Origin: Prolixibacteraceae bacterium UBA6029
Lineage (GTDB): Bacteria; Bacteroidota; Bacteroidia; Bacteroidales; Prolixibacteraceae
Assembly: GCA_002429385.1 (NCBI GenBank)
Contig: DIZL01000073.1
Span: forward strand, 78,699 to 142,698
DNA length: 64,000 nt
Reading direction: 5' to 3'
Shown here piece by piece: positions 45,654 to 53,509 of this stretch. Made by a program: the position numbers and the translations under genes. The first letter of the stretch is position 1. Each line of letters opens with the position of its first letter. The notes below the pieces were generated by a model that was not told the DNA's origin, ran no database searches, and saw only the letters and a list, made by a program, of their open reading frames with translations.

Positions 45654-46643
45654 TTACAACGTTTTTATTTCACGAATCATTTGATTGGTAAACCCCCATT
45701 CGTTATCATACCAGGCCATGATTTTTACTAAATCTCCATCTACAACCCTTGTCATTTTCAGGTCAACAATAGAAGCAAACGAACTTTGCAGGATATCGGA
45801 GGATACCAGGGACTCATTAGAAGCCGATAATACTTGCTTGTATCGGTCGGTTTTTGATTCTTCCAACAAGATGTCATTAATTTCTCCGGCAGATGTATTT
45901 CTGGCTGCCACCAAGGTAATGTCTGAAATAGAATCTACGGGAACCGGTGTACGAATAGCTATGCCGTCGAATTTGCCATCCAACTGCGGTAGTATTTTCG
46001 TGGCTGCTATTGCTGCACCTGTAGATGCTGGAACTAAATTTATTGCTGCCAACCGGCCCATGCGAAAATCTCTCTTTGAAGGTGCATCTATAAATGATTG
46101 GGATGAAGTATAGGCATGTATCGTATTTAAAATTGCCTTTTTAATCCCAATCTTGCGATCAATGATTTTCAACACAGGGCCAATATTATTTTTGGTGCAA
46201 CTTGCACAGGAGAATACCGAGGTTTTTCCTTCTAAACTGTTTCCCCCGTGCAACACTGTCGGGGTATCTTTGCTTTTGGATGGGACAGATATTACTACAT
46301 GTTTTGCCCCGGCATGGATGTGCTTCTCAGCATCTTCCTTCTTTGTAAAAAATCCGGTGCTTTCAATGACCACATCGATGCTCAAGTCCTTCCAGGGAAG
46401 CTGTGCCGGGTCTTTTTCAGAAAGGAACAGAATTTTTTCATCATTGATTAAAAGGTGATTGTCGTCAAATCCCACTTCGCCTTCATACACACCGTAAACG
46501 CTGTCGTATTTAAACAAATATGCCGCATTTTCAATACTCATCAGGTCATTCACTGCTACGACCCTCATTTCAGCAGTTTCAATGATCACTTTTAACATAG
46601 CTCTTCCAATTCTGCGAAAACCGTTAATTGCTATTTTTTTCAT
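45654..46643 (-). CDS. Type I glyceraldehyde-3-phosphate dehydrogenase with altered active-site motif
   Basis: 329 residues from the ATG at 46643 (KKIAINGFRRIGRAML). Catalytic Cys149 and the TIHAYTSSQ histidine are present. Two canonical features are missing: position 153, normally Cys in SCTTNC, is Asn (FSCASCTKNNIG), and the NAD-binding Gly of NGFGRIGR is Arg. A Cys at 146 replaces the usual Asn. The second Cys is not essential for catalysis in the family, and its loss may reduce oxidative or nitrosative cross-linking (inference). Operator site 3 lies 16 bp upstream, so this is probably the stress-specific copy of GAPDH and not the housekeeping one. Confidence 0.9.
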   Translation of the reverse strand: MKKIAINGFRRIGRAMLKVIIETAEMRVVAVNDLMSIENAAYLFKYDSVYGVYEGEVGFDDNHLLINDEKILFLSEKDPAQLPWKDLSIDVVIESTGFFTKKEDAEKHIHAGAKHVVISVPSKSKDTPTVLHGGNSLEGKTSVFSCASCTKNNIGPVLKIIDRKIGIKKAILNTIHAYTSSQSFIDAPSKRDFRMGRLAAINLVPASTGAAIAATKILPQLDGKFDGIAIRTPVPVDSISDITLVAARNTSAGEINDILLEESKTDRYKQVLSASNESLVSSDILQSSFASIVDLKMTRVVDGDLVKIMAWYDNEWGFTNQMIREIKTL

Positions 46644-46659
46644 GATCAACTGTTTTTCT

Positions 46660-46687
46660 TATAAAAAGACAACAATGTCTTTTTATA
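46660..46687. promoter_or_regulatory. Palindromic operator, site 3 (GAPDH gene)
   Basis: Arms TATAAAAAGAC (46660-46670) and GTCTTTTTATA (46677-46687), perfect, with a 6-bp spacer, between acnA and the GAPDH gene. On the minus strand it sits just upstream of the ATG, downstream of a possible GATATTTG -7 element, so the protein would block transcription. Confidence 0.85.
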
Positions 46688-46730
46688 AAAGTTCAAATAT
46701 CTCGAGAAATATTTTATAACACAGAGATAT

Positions 46731-49520
46731 TCAGTTGTTTTTAAAAAATTGTCGTAACACAAATTGCAAGATACCTCCATTAAGGTAGTATTCAATTTCA
46801 ATCAGTGAATCCAACCGCGCAATTACCTGAAACCTAATTTCTTTCCCATTTCCATTTTTGGCTATTACCTGAATTTCTTTTAAAGGCGTGATATTTTGGG
46901 CAACACCCGTTATTGAAAATACTTCTTTTCCTGTAAGTCCTAATTTTTCGGCATTTTCTCCTTTTTTATATTGAAGCGGCAACACACCCATTCCAACTAA
47001 ATTACTCCTATGAATTCGCTCGTAACTTTCGGCCAACACAGCTTTTATGCCTAATAGAAAAGTTCCTTTAGCTGCCCAATCTCTTGAAGAACCACTACCG
47101 TATTCTTTCCCAGCTAAAACCAGCAATGGAGTTTGCGTTTCCATATATTTTATCGAAGCGTCATAAACGGATAATTCCTCTCCGGAAGGCAAATGAAAAG
47201 TATAGCCACCTTCTTTCGATGCGAGCTTATTTTTAATGCGCACATTGGCAAAGGTGCCACGCACCATTACTTCATCATTTCCTCTACGCGACCCGTATGA
47301 ATTGAAATTCTCTTTTTCAACTCCGTGATCCAATAAATATTTCCCGGAAGCAGTATGTTCGTCGAATGCACCTGCCGGTGAAATATGGTCGGTGGTTACA
47401 CTATCGCCCAAAACCAATAAGGCCCGTGCATTCAGAATATCGTGCAGAGGATCAGGGTGTTTAGAAATATTCTTAAAGAATGGGATTTCTTTGATATAGG
47501 TCGAACTTTTATCCCAGTCGTACAACATACCTCCGGGAACTTCCAGGTTTTTCCAAATCTCATTGCCTTCAAAAATCTCCCCGTAATTCTTTGCGAAATC
47601 ACCGGGCGATAACACCTGACTTAATATTTTATTGATTTCATCATCAGTTGGCCAAATATCACTTAGGAAAACCGGTTCCTGGTTGGAATCAAAGCTTATC
47701 GGCTCGCTTTTCAAATCAATATCGACACGACCCGCGATAGCATAAGCGACTACAAGCATGGGCGACATCAGAAAATTCATTTTTACCTGAGGATGAATTC
47801 TTGCCTCAAAATTTCGATTACCGGAAAGCACCGAAACCACCACCAAATTGTATTCTTCAACAGCGTTGGAAATTTGCACAGGTAAAGGACCGGAATTTCC
47901 AATACAAGAAGTACAGCCATAGCCAACCAAATGGAATCGCAAGGCTTCTAAATCTTTCATCAAATCCGCTTTTTCAAGATAATCAGTCACTACCTTGGAT
48001 CCTGGCGCAAGTGAAGTTTTCACCCACGGCTTTATGCCAATACCATGTTCCCTTGCTTTTCGGGCTACCAATCCGGCGCCAATCATTACAAATGGATTAG
48101 ATGTGTTGGTGCAGGAAGTAATGGCTGCAATGGCAACAGCTCCATCAGAAAGCATAAATTTCTCCTGTCCCCGGGTAATCCATACTGTTTGCAATCCGTC
48201 TTTTACCTGAACTTCAATTTCTATTTCCAAAGGATTCGCTCCGGGTTTGGTAAAAGGCTGGTCGCCTCCTTCGTCTTTCCATTGGACAATGGATTTTTCG
48301 GTTTCACGGTCTTTCTGAGCTATGTATTTTCGGTCGAACGATTTGTCGAGTAAATTGATGAACTTATATTTAAAGTCTTTTAATAGAATTTTATCCTGCG
48401 GACGTTTAGGTCCGGCAACTGTAGGCTCTATAGTTGCCAAGTCCAATTCCAAAACATCGGTATAGGTGATTTTATCTTCATTTTTCCGCCACAGCATATT
48501 CGTTTTACAATACGTTTCCACCAATTGAATGTGTGCTTCAGAGCGATTACTTTTTCGCATATACTCCAGCGTTTTATCATCGATGGGGAAATAGGTGACA
48601 GTACACCCGAATTCGGGCGACATATTGCCTATGGTTGCCCGGTCAGGAACAGAAAGATTATTTAAACCGGGACCAAACACTTCGACAAACTTTCCTACCA
48701 CGCCAAATTTTCTGAGTAAATTAGCAATAGTTAACACAAGGTCTGTCGCCGTTGAACCCAATGGAAGTTTTCCAGTAAATTTTAACCCGATAACTTCAGG
48801 CATAATAAAATAAATAGGCTGCCCAAGAATAGCCGCTTCGGCTTCGATGCCCCCAACACCCCAGGCCAGAACCCCAATACCATTGACCATTGGGGTATGA
48901 CTGTCAGTTCCCACCAAAGTATCTGGAAAAACTTCTCCGTTGCGTTCGACAACCCCTTTAGAAAGGTATTCCAGATTTACCTGATGACAAATGCCCATCC
49001 CAGGGGGAACCACACTGAGGTTATCAAAGGATTTTTGTGCCCATTTCAAAAATTGATAGCGCTCTGTATTGCGTTTATACTCCTCGTCCATATTGCGTTT
49101 GTAGGAATATTCCGTCCCGAAATAATCTACCTGAACCGAGTGATCAATGATCAAATCCACGGGGATAAGTGGGTTAATGGCTTGAGGATTTTTACCTTTT
49201 CGCGCCACTTCCGCCCGCAAAGCGGCAATATCAACCACCGCCGGAACTCCGGTGAAATCCTGCATTAAAACCCGGGCAGGCTTAAACGGAATATCCTGAT
49301 CGGAGCCTTTGGGCTTCCAATTCAATAGCGTTTCAATAGCTTCTTTAGTTACCGAAAAATCGTCAAAATTACGCAAGGCGTTCTCTAATAAAATCCGAAT
49401 GGAAAAAGGAAGATTTTCTATTGCGAATCCTTGCTTTTGTAATTCAGGAAGACTACAATAGGAATAATCTTTCCCCTCGATTTTTAATGTTCTTCTGATT
49501 TGAAAGATATCTTTTACCAT
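46731..49520 (-). CDS. acnA: Aconitate hydratase A
   Basis: 929 residues, the AcnA length. Seen: FTGVPAVVDIAALR, GTDSHTPMVNGIGVLAWGVGG, the cluster Cys in TSCTNTSNPF and in YGCTSCIGNSG, and SGSSRDWAAKGT in the C-terminal swivel domain. It isomerises citrate and isocitrate in the TCA cycle and contains a [4Fe-4S] cluster. AcnA is more stress-stable than AcnB (family knowledge). The start is the ATG at 49520. Confidence 0.96.
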   Translation of the reverse strand: MVKDIFQIRRTLKIEGKDYSYCSLPELQKQGFAIENLPFSIRILLENALRNFDDFSVTKEAIETLLNWKPKGSDQDIPFKPARVLMQDFTGVPAVVDIAALRAEVARKGKNPQAINPLIPVDLIIDHSVQVDYFGTEYSYKRNMDEEYKRNTERYQFLKWAQKSFDNLSVVPPGMGICHQVNLEYLSKGVVERNGEVFPDTLVGTDSHTPMVNGIGVLAWGVGGIEAEAAILGQPIYFIMPEVIGLKFTGKLPLGSTATDLVLTIANLLRKFGVVGKFVEVFGPGLNNLSVPDRATIGNMSPEFGCTVTYFPIDDKTLEYMRKSNRSEAHIQLVETYCKTNMLWRKNEDKITYTDVLELDLATIEPTVAGPKRPQDKILLKDFKYKFINLLDKSFDRKYIAQKDRETEKSIVQWKDEGGDQPFTKPGANPLEIEIEVQVKDGLQTVWITRGQEKFMLSDGAVAIAAITSCTNTSNPFVMIGAGLVARKAREHGIGIKPWVKTSLAPGSKVVTDYLEKADLMKDLEALRFHLVGYGCTSCIGNSGPLPVQISNAVEEYNLVVVSVLSGNRNFEARIHPQVKMNFLMSPMLVVAYAIAGRVDIDLKSEPISFDSNQEPVFLSDIWPTDDEINKILSQVLSPGDFAKNYGEIFEGNEIWKNLEVPGGMLYDWDKSSTYIKEIPFFKNISKHPDPLHDILNARALLVLGDSVTTDHISPAGAFDEHTASGKYLLDHGVEKENFNSYGSRRGNDEVMVRGTFANVRIKNKLASKEGGYTFHLPSGEELSVYDASIKYMETQTPLLVLAGKEYGSGSSRDWAAKGTFLLGIKAVLAESYERIHRSNLVGMGVLPLQYKKGENAEKLGLTGKEVFSITGVAQNITPLKEIQVIAKNGNGKEIRFQVIARLDSLIEIEYYLNGGILQFVLRQFFKNN

Positions 49521-49664
49521 AATAAGACTAGAACATATTACTTTTATCTTAGTTTAAAACATCCGCCAATCAATTTGGTTTTGTGGTACGAAACTTCTTC
49601 TTAATTTTTGCATGTAATGTCAGTTTCCCAAGAAATTCAGCTACTTCAGGAGGATTGTATTGTA

Positions 49665-50294
49665 TCATTCGTTATGCCTTCCGTGTCCGCTACCATGTTC
49701 GATAATATCATGCATGGCTTCAACGGTATGCGTGTAATCAACATAAGCTTCAACGAATTCCCGGCCTTGCTCTGTTGAATTATCTTTTACTTTATTCAGT
49801 TCAGCTACTTTTTGGTATTTTTCGCGAACTACTTTATCAATATGATTATTCAATTTCACCAAGAAATCATCGATATTGCCTTCCTGAAGCGCTTTGTCAG
49901 TCATTTGGATAATTTGTTTTGTGGTTCCGGCAGGTTTTAACCCTGAGTAGGGTGCGCCTTCTGTTTCGCGATGCAAACGAACCAAAGTTTCGAAGAAATA
50001 TTTTTCAACAATTGCGTAAACCTCTTTATCACCACTCTTAAGTTGATAGGTTTTGTTGAATAACGGAATAATTTCCTTTTCCTGTTCTGTAGTAACCCAT
50101 TTCAGAACTAAATTGACATTGTTGGTTTCAAGCGCCTTGACAGCATCCTTAATAACAGGGCCATCATACGAATCGCAATGAGCGAAAGCGGGTGCACCCA
50201 TGAATAAAGTTAACATTAATAATAAGAAAGCGATACCCGCTGCTTTAAACGTGTCGCTGTTTTTCTGCCTGAAATTCATTTCTGCGTTTTTCAT
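49665..50294 (-). CDS. DUF6448 family secreted protein
   Basis: 209 residues. A signal sequence ends LFMGAPAFAHCDSYDGPV, and the mature start HCDSYDGPV is the family hallmark. The rest is helical, with many His (ending HDIIEHGSGHGRHNE), suggesting metal binding. Periplasmic or secreted, function unknown. Stands alone. Confidence 0.82.
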   Translation of the reverse strand: MKNAEMNFRQKNSDTFKAAGIAFLLLMLTLFMGAPAFAHCDSYDGPVIKDAVKALETNNVNLVLKWVTTEQEKEIIPLFNKTYQLKSGDKEVYAIVEKYFFETLVRLHRETEGAPYSGLKPAGTTKQIIQMTDKALQEGNIDDFLVKLNNHIDKVVREKYQKVAELNKVKDNSTEQGREFVEAYVDYTHTVEAMHDIIEHGSGHGRHNE

Positions 50295-50456
50295 TTTTAC
50301 TGATTTTTAAATGATTAATAAGATTTATTTCAGTAGCAAAAATAGAGGTAGCAAAACAACTACGCGACCTACTTTCTAAAGTGGCACTCATTTTATCGCA
50401 CCGGGAAGTTCCGGTTTATAATACGATACTTGAATAGGGAAAGAAATTACTGAATT

Positions 50457-51587
50457 TTAAACTGAACGGGACTTCTTATATTCGCTGGGAGTTAGTCTGG
50501 TAATATTTTTAAAAACCCGGTTAAAGGCTGACTTGGAATTGAACCCGGATTCAAAGGCAATCCCTAATATTGAAAAATTATTGTATTGAGGATCGGTTAT
50601 TTTAGATTTCACATCTTCAACTCGCTGCCGGTTAATAAAATCGAAGAAGTTTAGTCCAATATTTTCATTGATTACCTGAGATAAATAATGTGACGGGATA
50701 TCCACTTCTTTAGCCAATTGTGGAAGATTTAAATCCGGATTCAGGTAAGGTTTTTCCTTTCCAATGAAACTGTTCAGTTTCTCCAGGTATAATCTGGCTT
50801 CCGACTCTTTTAGCCTTGAACCTGAATACTTTTCAGGTTTCTGTTCTAGAATAAAAGATTCCTTTTCGGGAAATGAAAATAGTTCTTTCTGTTTTAACCC
50901 GTAATAACCGATGAGAATAATGAAAATCGACAATGAAAGAGAAATCCCATCGGTGCAAAAAATCCACGAAAACAGATGAAACACGTGGTGGATGGAAGCA
51001 ACAACCATCAACAAAGTCCAAACGGAACCAAATATGTACACCAACTTCCGCAGCCAGTCGAGGTTAATATCTTCGGCTCTGGAAAAATTATTAAAAATGT
51101 GGATATCCAGACTTTTAAATAGGCGAATCGAAAGCAAAAAATATACAGGACCTGATAAAACAACTAATATTAGGAACAGCTGAAACGATAAGGGTGGTTC
51201 AAGTTCACTTGCAACATGGTTTAAACTGATCCGCTCCGATACCATCGGTAAAAAAGATACAATGATCAGATAAAGGTTAAACAGGAGAAAAGGGGTAAAA
51301 TGGAGCAGGTCTTTGGTTCTAAATTTATTTGGGCTATCTACCAGGGAAGAAATATAGAAATACAAAAAGGGGCCATGTAATAAAAGCAGGGATATAAAAC
51401 TGGCCGACAAAATTGGAAAGCGCGTAAACAATTCATTCGAAAAAAGGCCATACACACCTGTATATAAGCCTAAAAAAGCTAACCAGAAAATGAGTATCTT
51501 ATCGTGTAAGGCTTTCAGTTTTTTCTGAAAAAGTAAAACAGAGAAAAAGAAGGCATTGAATGCTGCAATTAAAAAGAAATATTTCAT
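50457..51587 (-). CDS. Membrane-anchored AraC-family transcriptional regulator
   Basis: 376 residues. Seven hydrophobic segments occupy about residues 1-225, followed by a cytosolic C-terminal AraC-type double helix-turn-helix (LPQLAKEVDIPSHYLSQVIN, then ILGIAFESGFNSKSAFNRVF and LTPSEYKKS). This membrane-plus-HTH form is common in Bacteroidota and may sense an extracellular or membrane signal. No target can be named. The start is the ATG at 51587. Confidence 0.9.
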   Translation of the reverse strand: MKYFFLIAAFNAFFFSVLLFQKKLKALHDKILIFWLAFLGLYTGVYGLFSNELFTRFPILSASFISLLLLHGPFLYFYISSLVDSPNKFRTKDLLHFTPFLLFNLYLIIVSFLPMVSERISLNHVASELEPPLSFQLFLILVVLSGPVYFLLSIRLFKSLDIHIFNNFSRAEDINLDWLRKLVYIFGSVWTLLMVVASIHHVFHLFSWIFCTDGISLSLSIFIILIGYYGLKQKELFSFPEKESFILEQKPEKYSGSRLKESEARLYLEKLNSFIGKEKPYLNPDLNLPQLAKEVDIPSHYLSQVINENIGLNFFDFINRQRVEDVKSKITDPQYNNFSILGIAFESGFNSKSAFNRVFKNITRLTPSEYKKSRSV

Positions 51588-51685
51588 AGTACAGAGAAGG
51601 AGAAATTTTCATCATCCTAACAAATGATATTTTTCAACTAAAATAAACGCCTTCTTTCCGTTAAGCGAAAGGCCATTAACTAATC

Positions 51686-52063
51686 TTAGAGGGTTTGTAC
51701 AGAAGTTTCGATTGTTATTTCGAGTACTGCCCTGATCCATGAGAACTTTGTTTTCATTATATTAAATTCGGCACCATCCTTTATAAATTTTGCTGTTCCG
51801 GTAATTAGGAAACCTGTCCCCTTATAACTTAATCCCTGAACTTCGCGGTTTCCAATCGTTAGTTTAACCAGATGATTTCCTTCTATATTTTTTTCTGTTT
51901 TGTTCATTCTCCCGGCGGGAATTAACATTCTCCCATCGGGAGTGATATTGACATAGCTATTCCATGTGTTTATGACGTGAGGTCCATCTATACCTTGAGT
52001 TACGATAGCGACCTCCCCATCGGCGGGATGTAATAAGACTTCCAATAGTTTTTCGTTCAACAT
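51686..52063 (-). CDS. Pyridoxamine 5'-phosphate oxidase-like flavin-binding protein
   Basis: 125 residues of the FMN-binding split-barrel fold (DGEVAIVTQGIDGPHVINTW start, then LIPAGRMNKTEKNIEG and GTGFLITGTAKFI). Shorter than PdxH, so a general flavin- or haem-reductase-type member. The last clear gene before the gene-poor zone on the right. Confidence 0.85.
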   Translation of the reverse strand: MLNEKLLEVLLHPADGEVAIVTQGIDGPHVINTWNSYVNITPDGRMLIPAGRMNKTEKNIEGNHLVKLTIGNREVQGLSYKGTGFLITGTAKFIKDGAEFNIMKTKFSWIRAVLEITIETSVQTL

Positions 52064-52887
52064 TTTATATCTCCTTTTAATTAATTAATACACAATAAAA
52101 CGCTGTCTGCTTTATAGTTTTTCAGACATCTATAGCCGAGGTTCCCTGAATTATTTATTTAATCTCCGTCTGCCAATTCGGTCTGACCAGTGTACCGTTC
52201 GCTTCTCCAAATCGCATCATCTGGTCATTACTATAAAATCCCGCATAGGGGTTCCATGATCAACAAGCCCTCCCAGAGATGCATTTGGAGTAAAAGCGGT
52301 TTATCATTAGATTTATTAACATATTCAATTATATCAGTGCCAAAATTACGAAATGGTATTTCATATGCAATAAAAATTATGAGGGATTTCGTGAAACTAT
52401 CTTCAAAATAAATTAATTTCATATTAGAATTCAGCCAATTCCTGCGCATAATGCGACTGATCCGGTAACCCTGTTGAAAAGAGACAATCTTTGGATTTCC
52501 TGGTTAAATCAATATATGAAATAGAAAAAAGCTACATGCAATCTAAGATATTACTTCATCAGCTTATATGTTGGGGAAAAGCTTCTTATACTATTGCTTG
52601 CATAAGTTCCTTAATTAGTTGTTTTTTATTCGAATGGACAAGCTATTATATCATAGCATGTATGAATAGACTCGTACATTCTCGAGTAAATGTCATATAT
52701 TAATTTTATTCCCAGGATAGGCGGTGGACAATCACTGTTAGAACTTAAGAAAAAGTATTTCACTTACTACCGTTAATCTTTTCCGACAACACTGTTGTAT
52801 TTCGAAGAGGTTGACAAAGAATTGGTTGAGTTCGAATACAGTTCCGATAAGAGTTGTTACAAAAAATAACCGTAACAGATTCTGCAA

Positions 52888-52908
52888 CAAGAGGCGAAAA
52901 GCCTCTTG
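52888..52908. terminator. Hairpin terminator
   Basis: Arms CAAGAGGC and GCCTCTTG around a short loop, with T-rich sequence after. No gene ends immediately before it on the + strand, so it may be what is left of a lost gene. Confidence 0.55.
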
Positions 52909-52979
52909 TTTTATGCTCTTTCCTTCATAGAATAGTCAGAAGGGGGTTCTCTCCCCTACAATTTTGTGTATAGGTACAC

Positions 52980-53149
52980 GTTCCGGAAAAATCAAGGCTT
53001 GTTTCGGAGTTGCGGTCTGTGAGCTTGTCGAACCGAAACAACGCCAAAGTCGCTAGTTCAGTTTTTTGTACCTTAAAATTGATGTTGGACCTATAACTAA
53101 AATCCGGTCTGCCCAATTCTATTTGGTTCAAAATTAACAGGAGAGCCAG
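52980..53149. repeat. Left copy of a repeat bracketing the defence island
   Basis: Two blocks recur in the same orientation on the far side of the island. Block 1 (52980-52997) matches 63222-63239 at 16 of 18 bases; block 2 (53102-53149) matches 63306-63353 at about 41 of 48. The spacing between blocks differs, so the copies have diverged. Confidence 0.55.
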
Positions 53150-53263
53150 ACCAGCCCTGAGTTCGGTCACTGATCCAGTAGGGATTTCTATTTTAGCCAG
53201 GTTCTATCCGAACGCCACACGCCTGCCACCCGCTCCTTATCAGTTAATGTATATTTGTTTGCT

Positions 53264-53306
53264 ATCTGTACTAAAATAAACAAAATGCTACAGATGTAGT
53301 ACAGAT
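53264..53306. promoter_or_regulatory. Inverted repeat upstream of the restriction operon
   Basis: ATCTGTACT (53264-53272) and AGTACAGAT (53298-53306) pair exactly over 9 bp with a 25-bp spacer. It may be an operator or a hairpin in the region ahead of hsdR. Confidence 0.35.
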
Positions 53307-53481
53307 ACTAATTAGATATATATAGGAGGATGGCAGGCGTTCATAGTGTGGAGGTAGTCTTGATGCAAATTTATATCAGATTCAGTATTGACTTTTAAGT
53401 GAAATCTTAGGACTAAGTTGAAAAGTAGTATCAACTTTAGATATTGATAAATAAATTGCTTAATAACTTTAACATTATTTG

Positions 53482-53489
53482 TACATTTG
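53482..53489 (+). promoter_or_regulatory. Probable -7 box of the hsdR promoter
   Basis: TACATTTG matches TAnnTTTG, 20 bp before the TTG at 53510. No clear -33 TTTG was found. Confidence 0.4.
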
Positions 53490-53509
53490 GAAGTCCAAAC
53501 CAATTACAG

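Larger units (their letters stand above)
52064..53509. other. Gene-poor stretch before the restriction operon
   Basis: Only short, unconvincing open frames. It contains a hairpin terminator at 52888, the left copy of a repeat (52980-53149) that recurs at 63222-63353, and an inverted repeat at 53264-53306 ahead of the restriction operon. Confidence 0.55.

Noticed and set aside
52190..52703. Short frames on both strands between the flavin protein and the restriction operon
   Set aside because: No domain, signal or conserved pattern was recognised. They are probably chance frames in AT-rich DNA.
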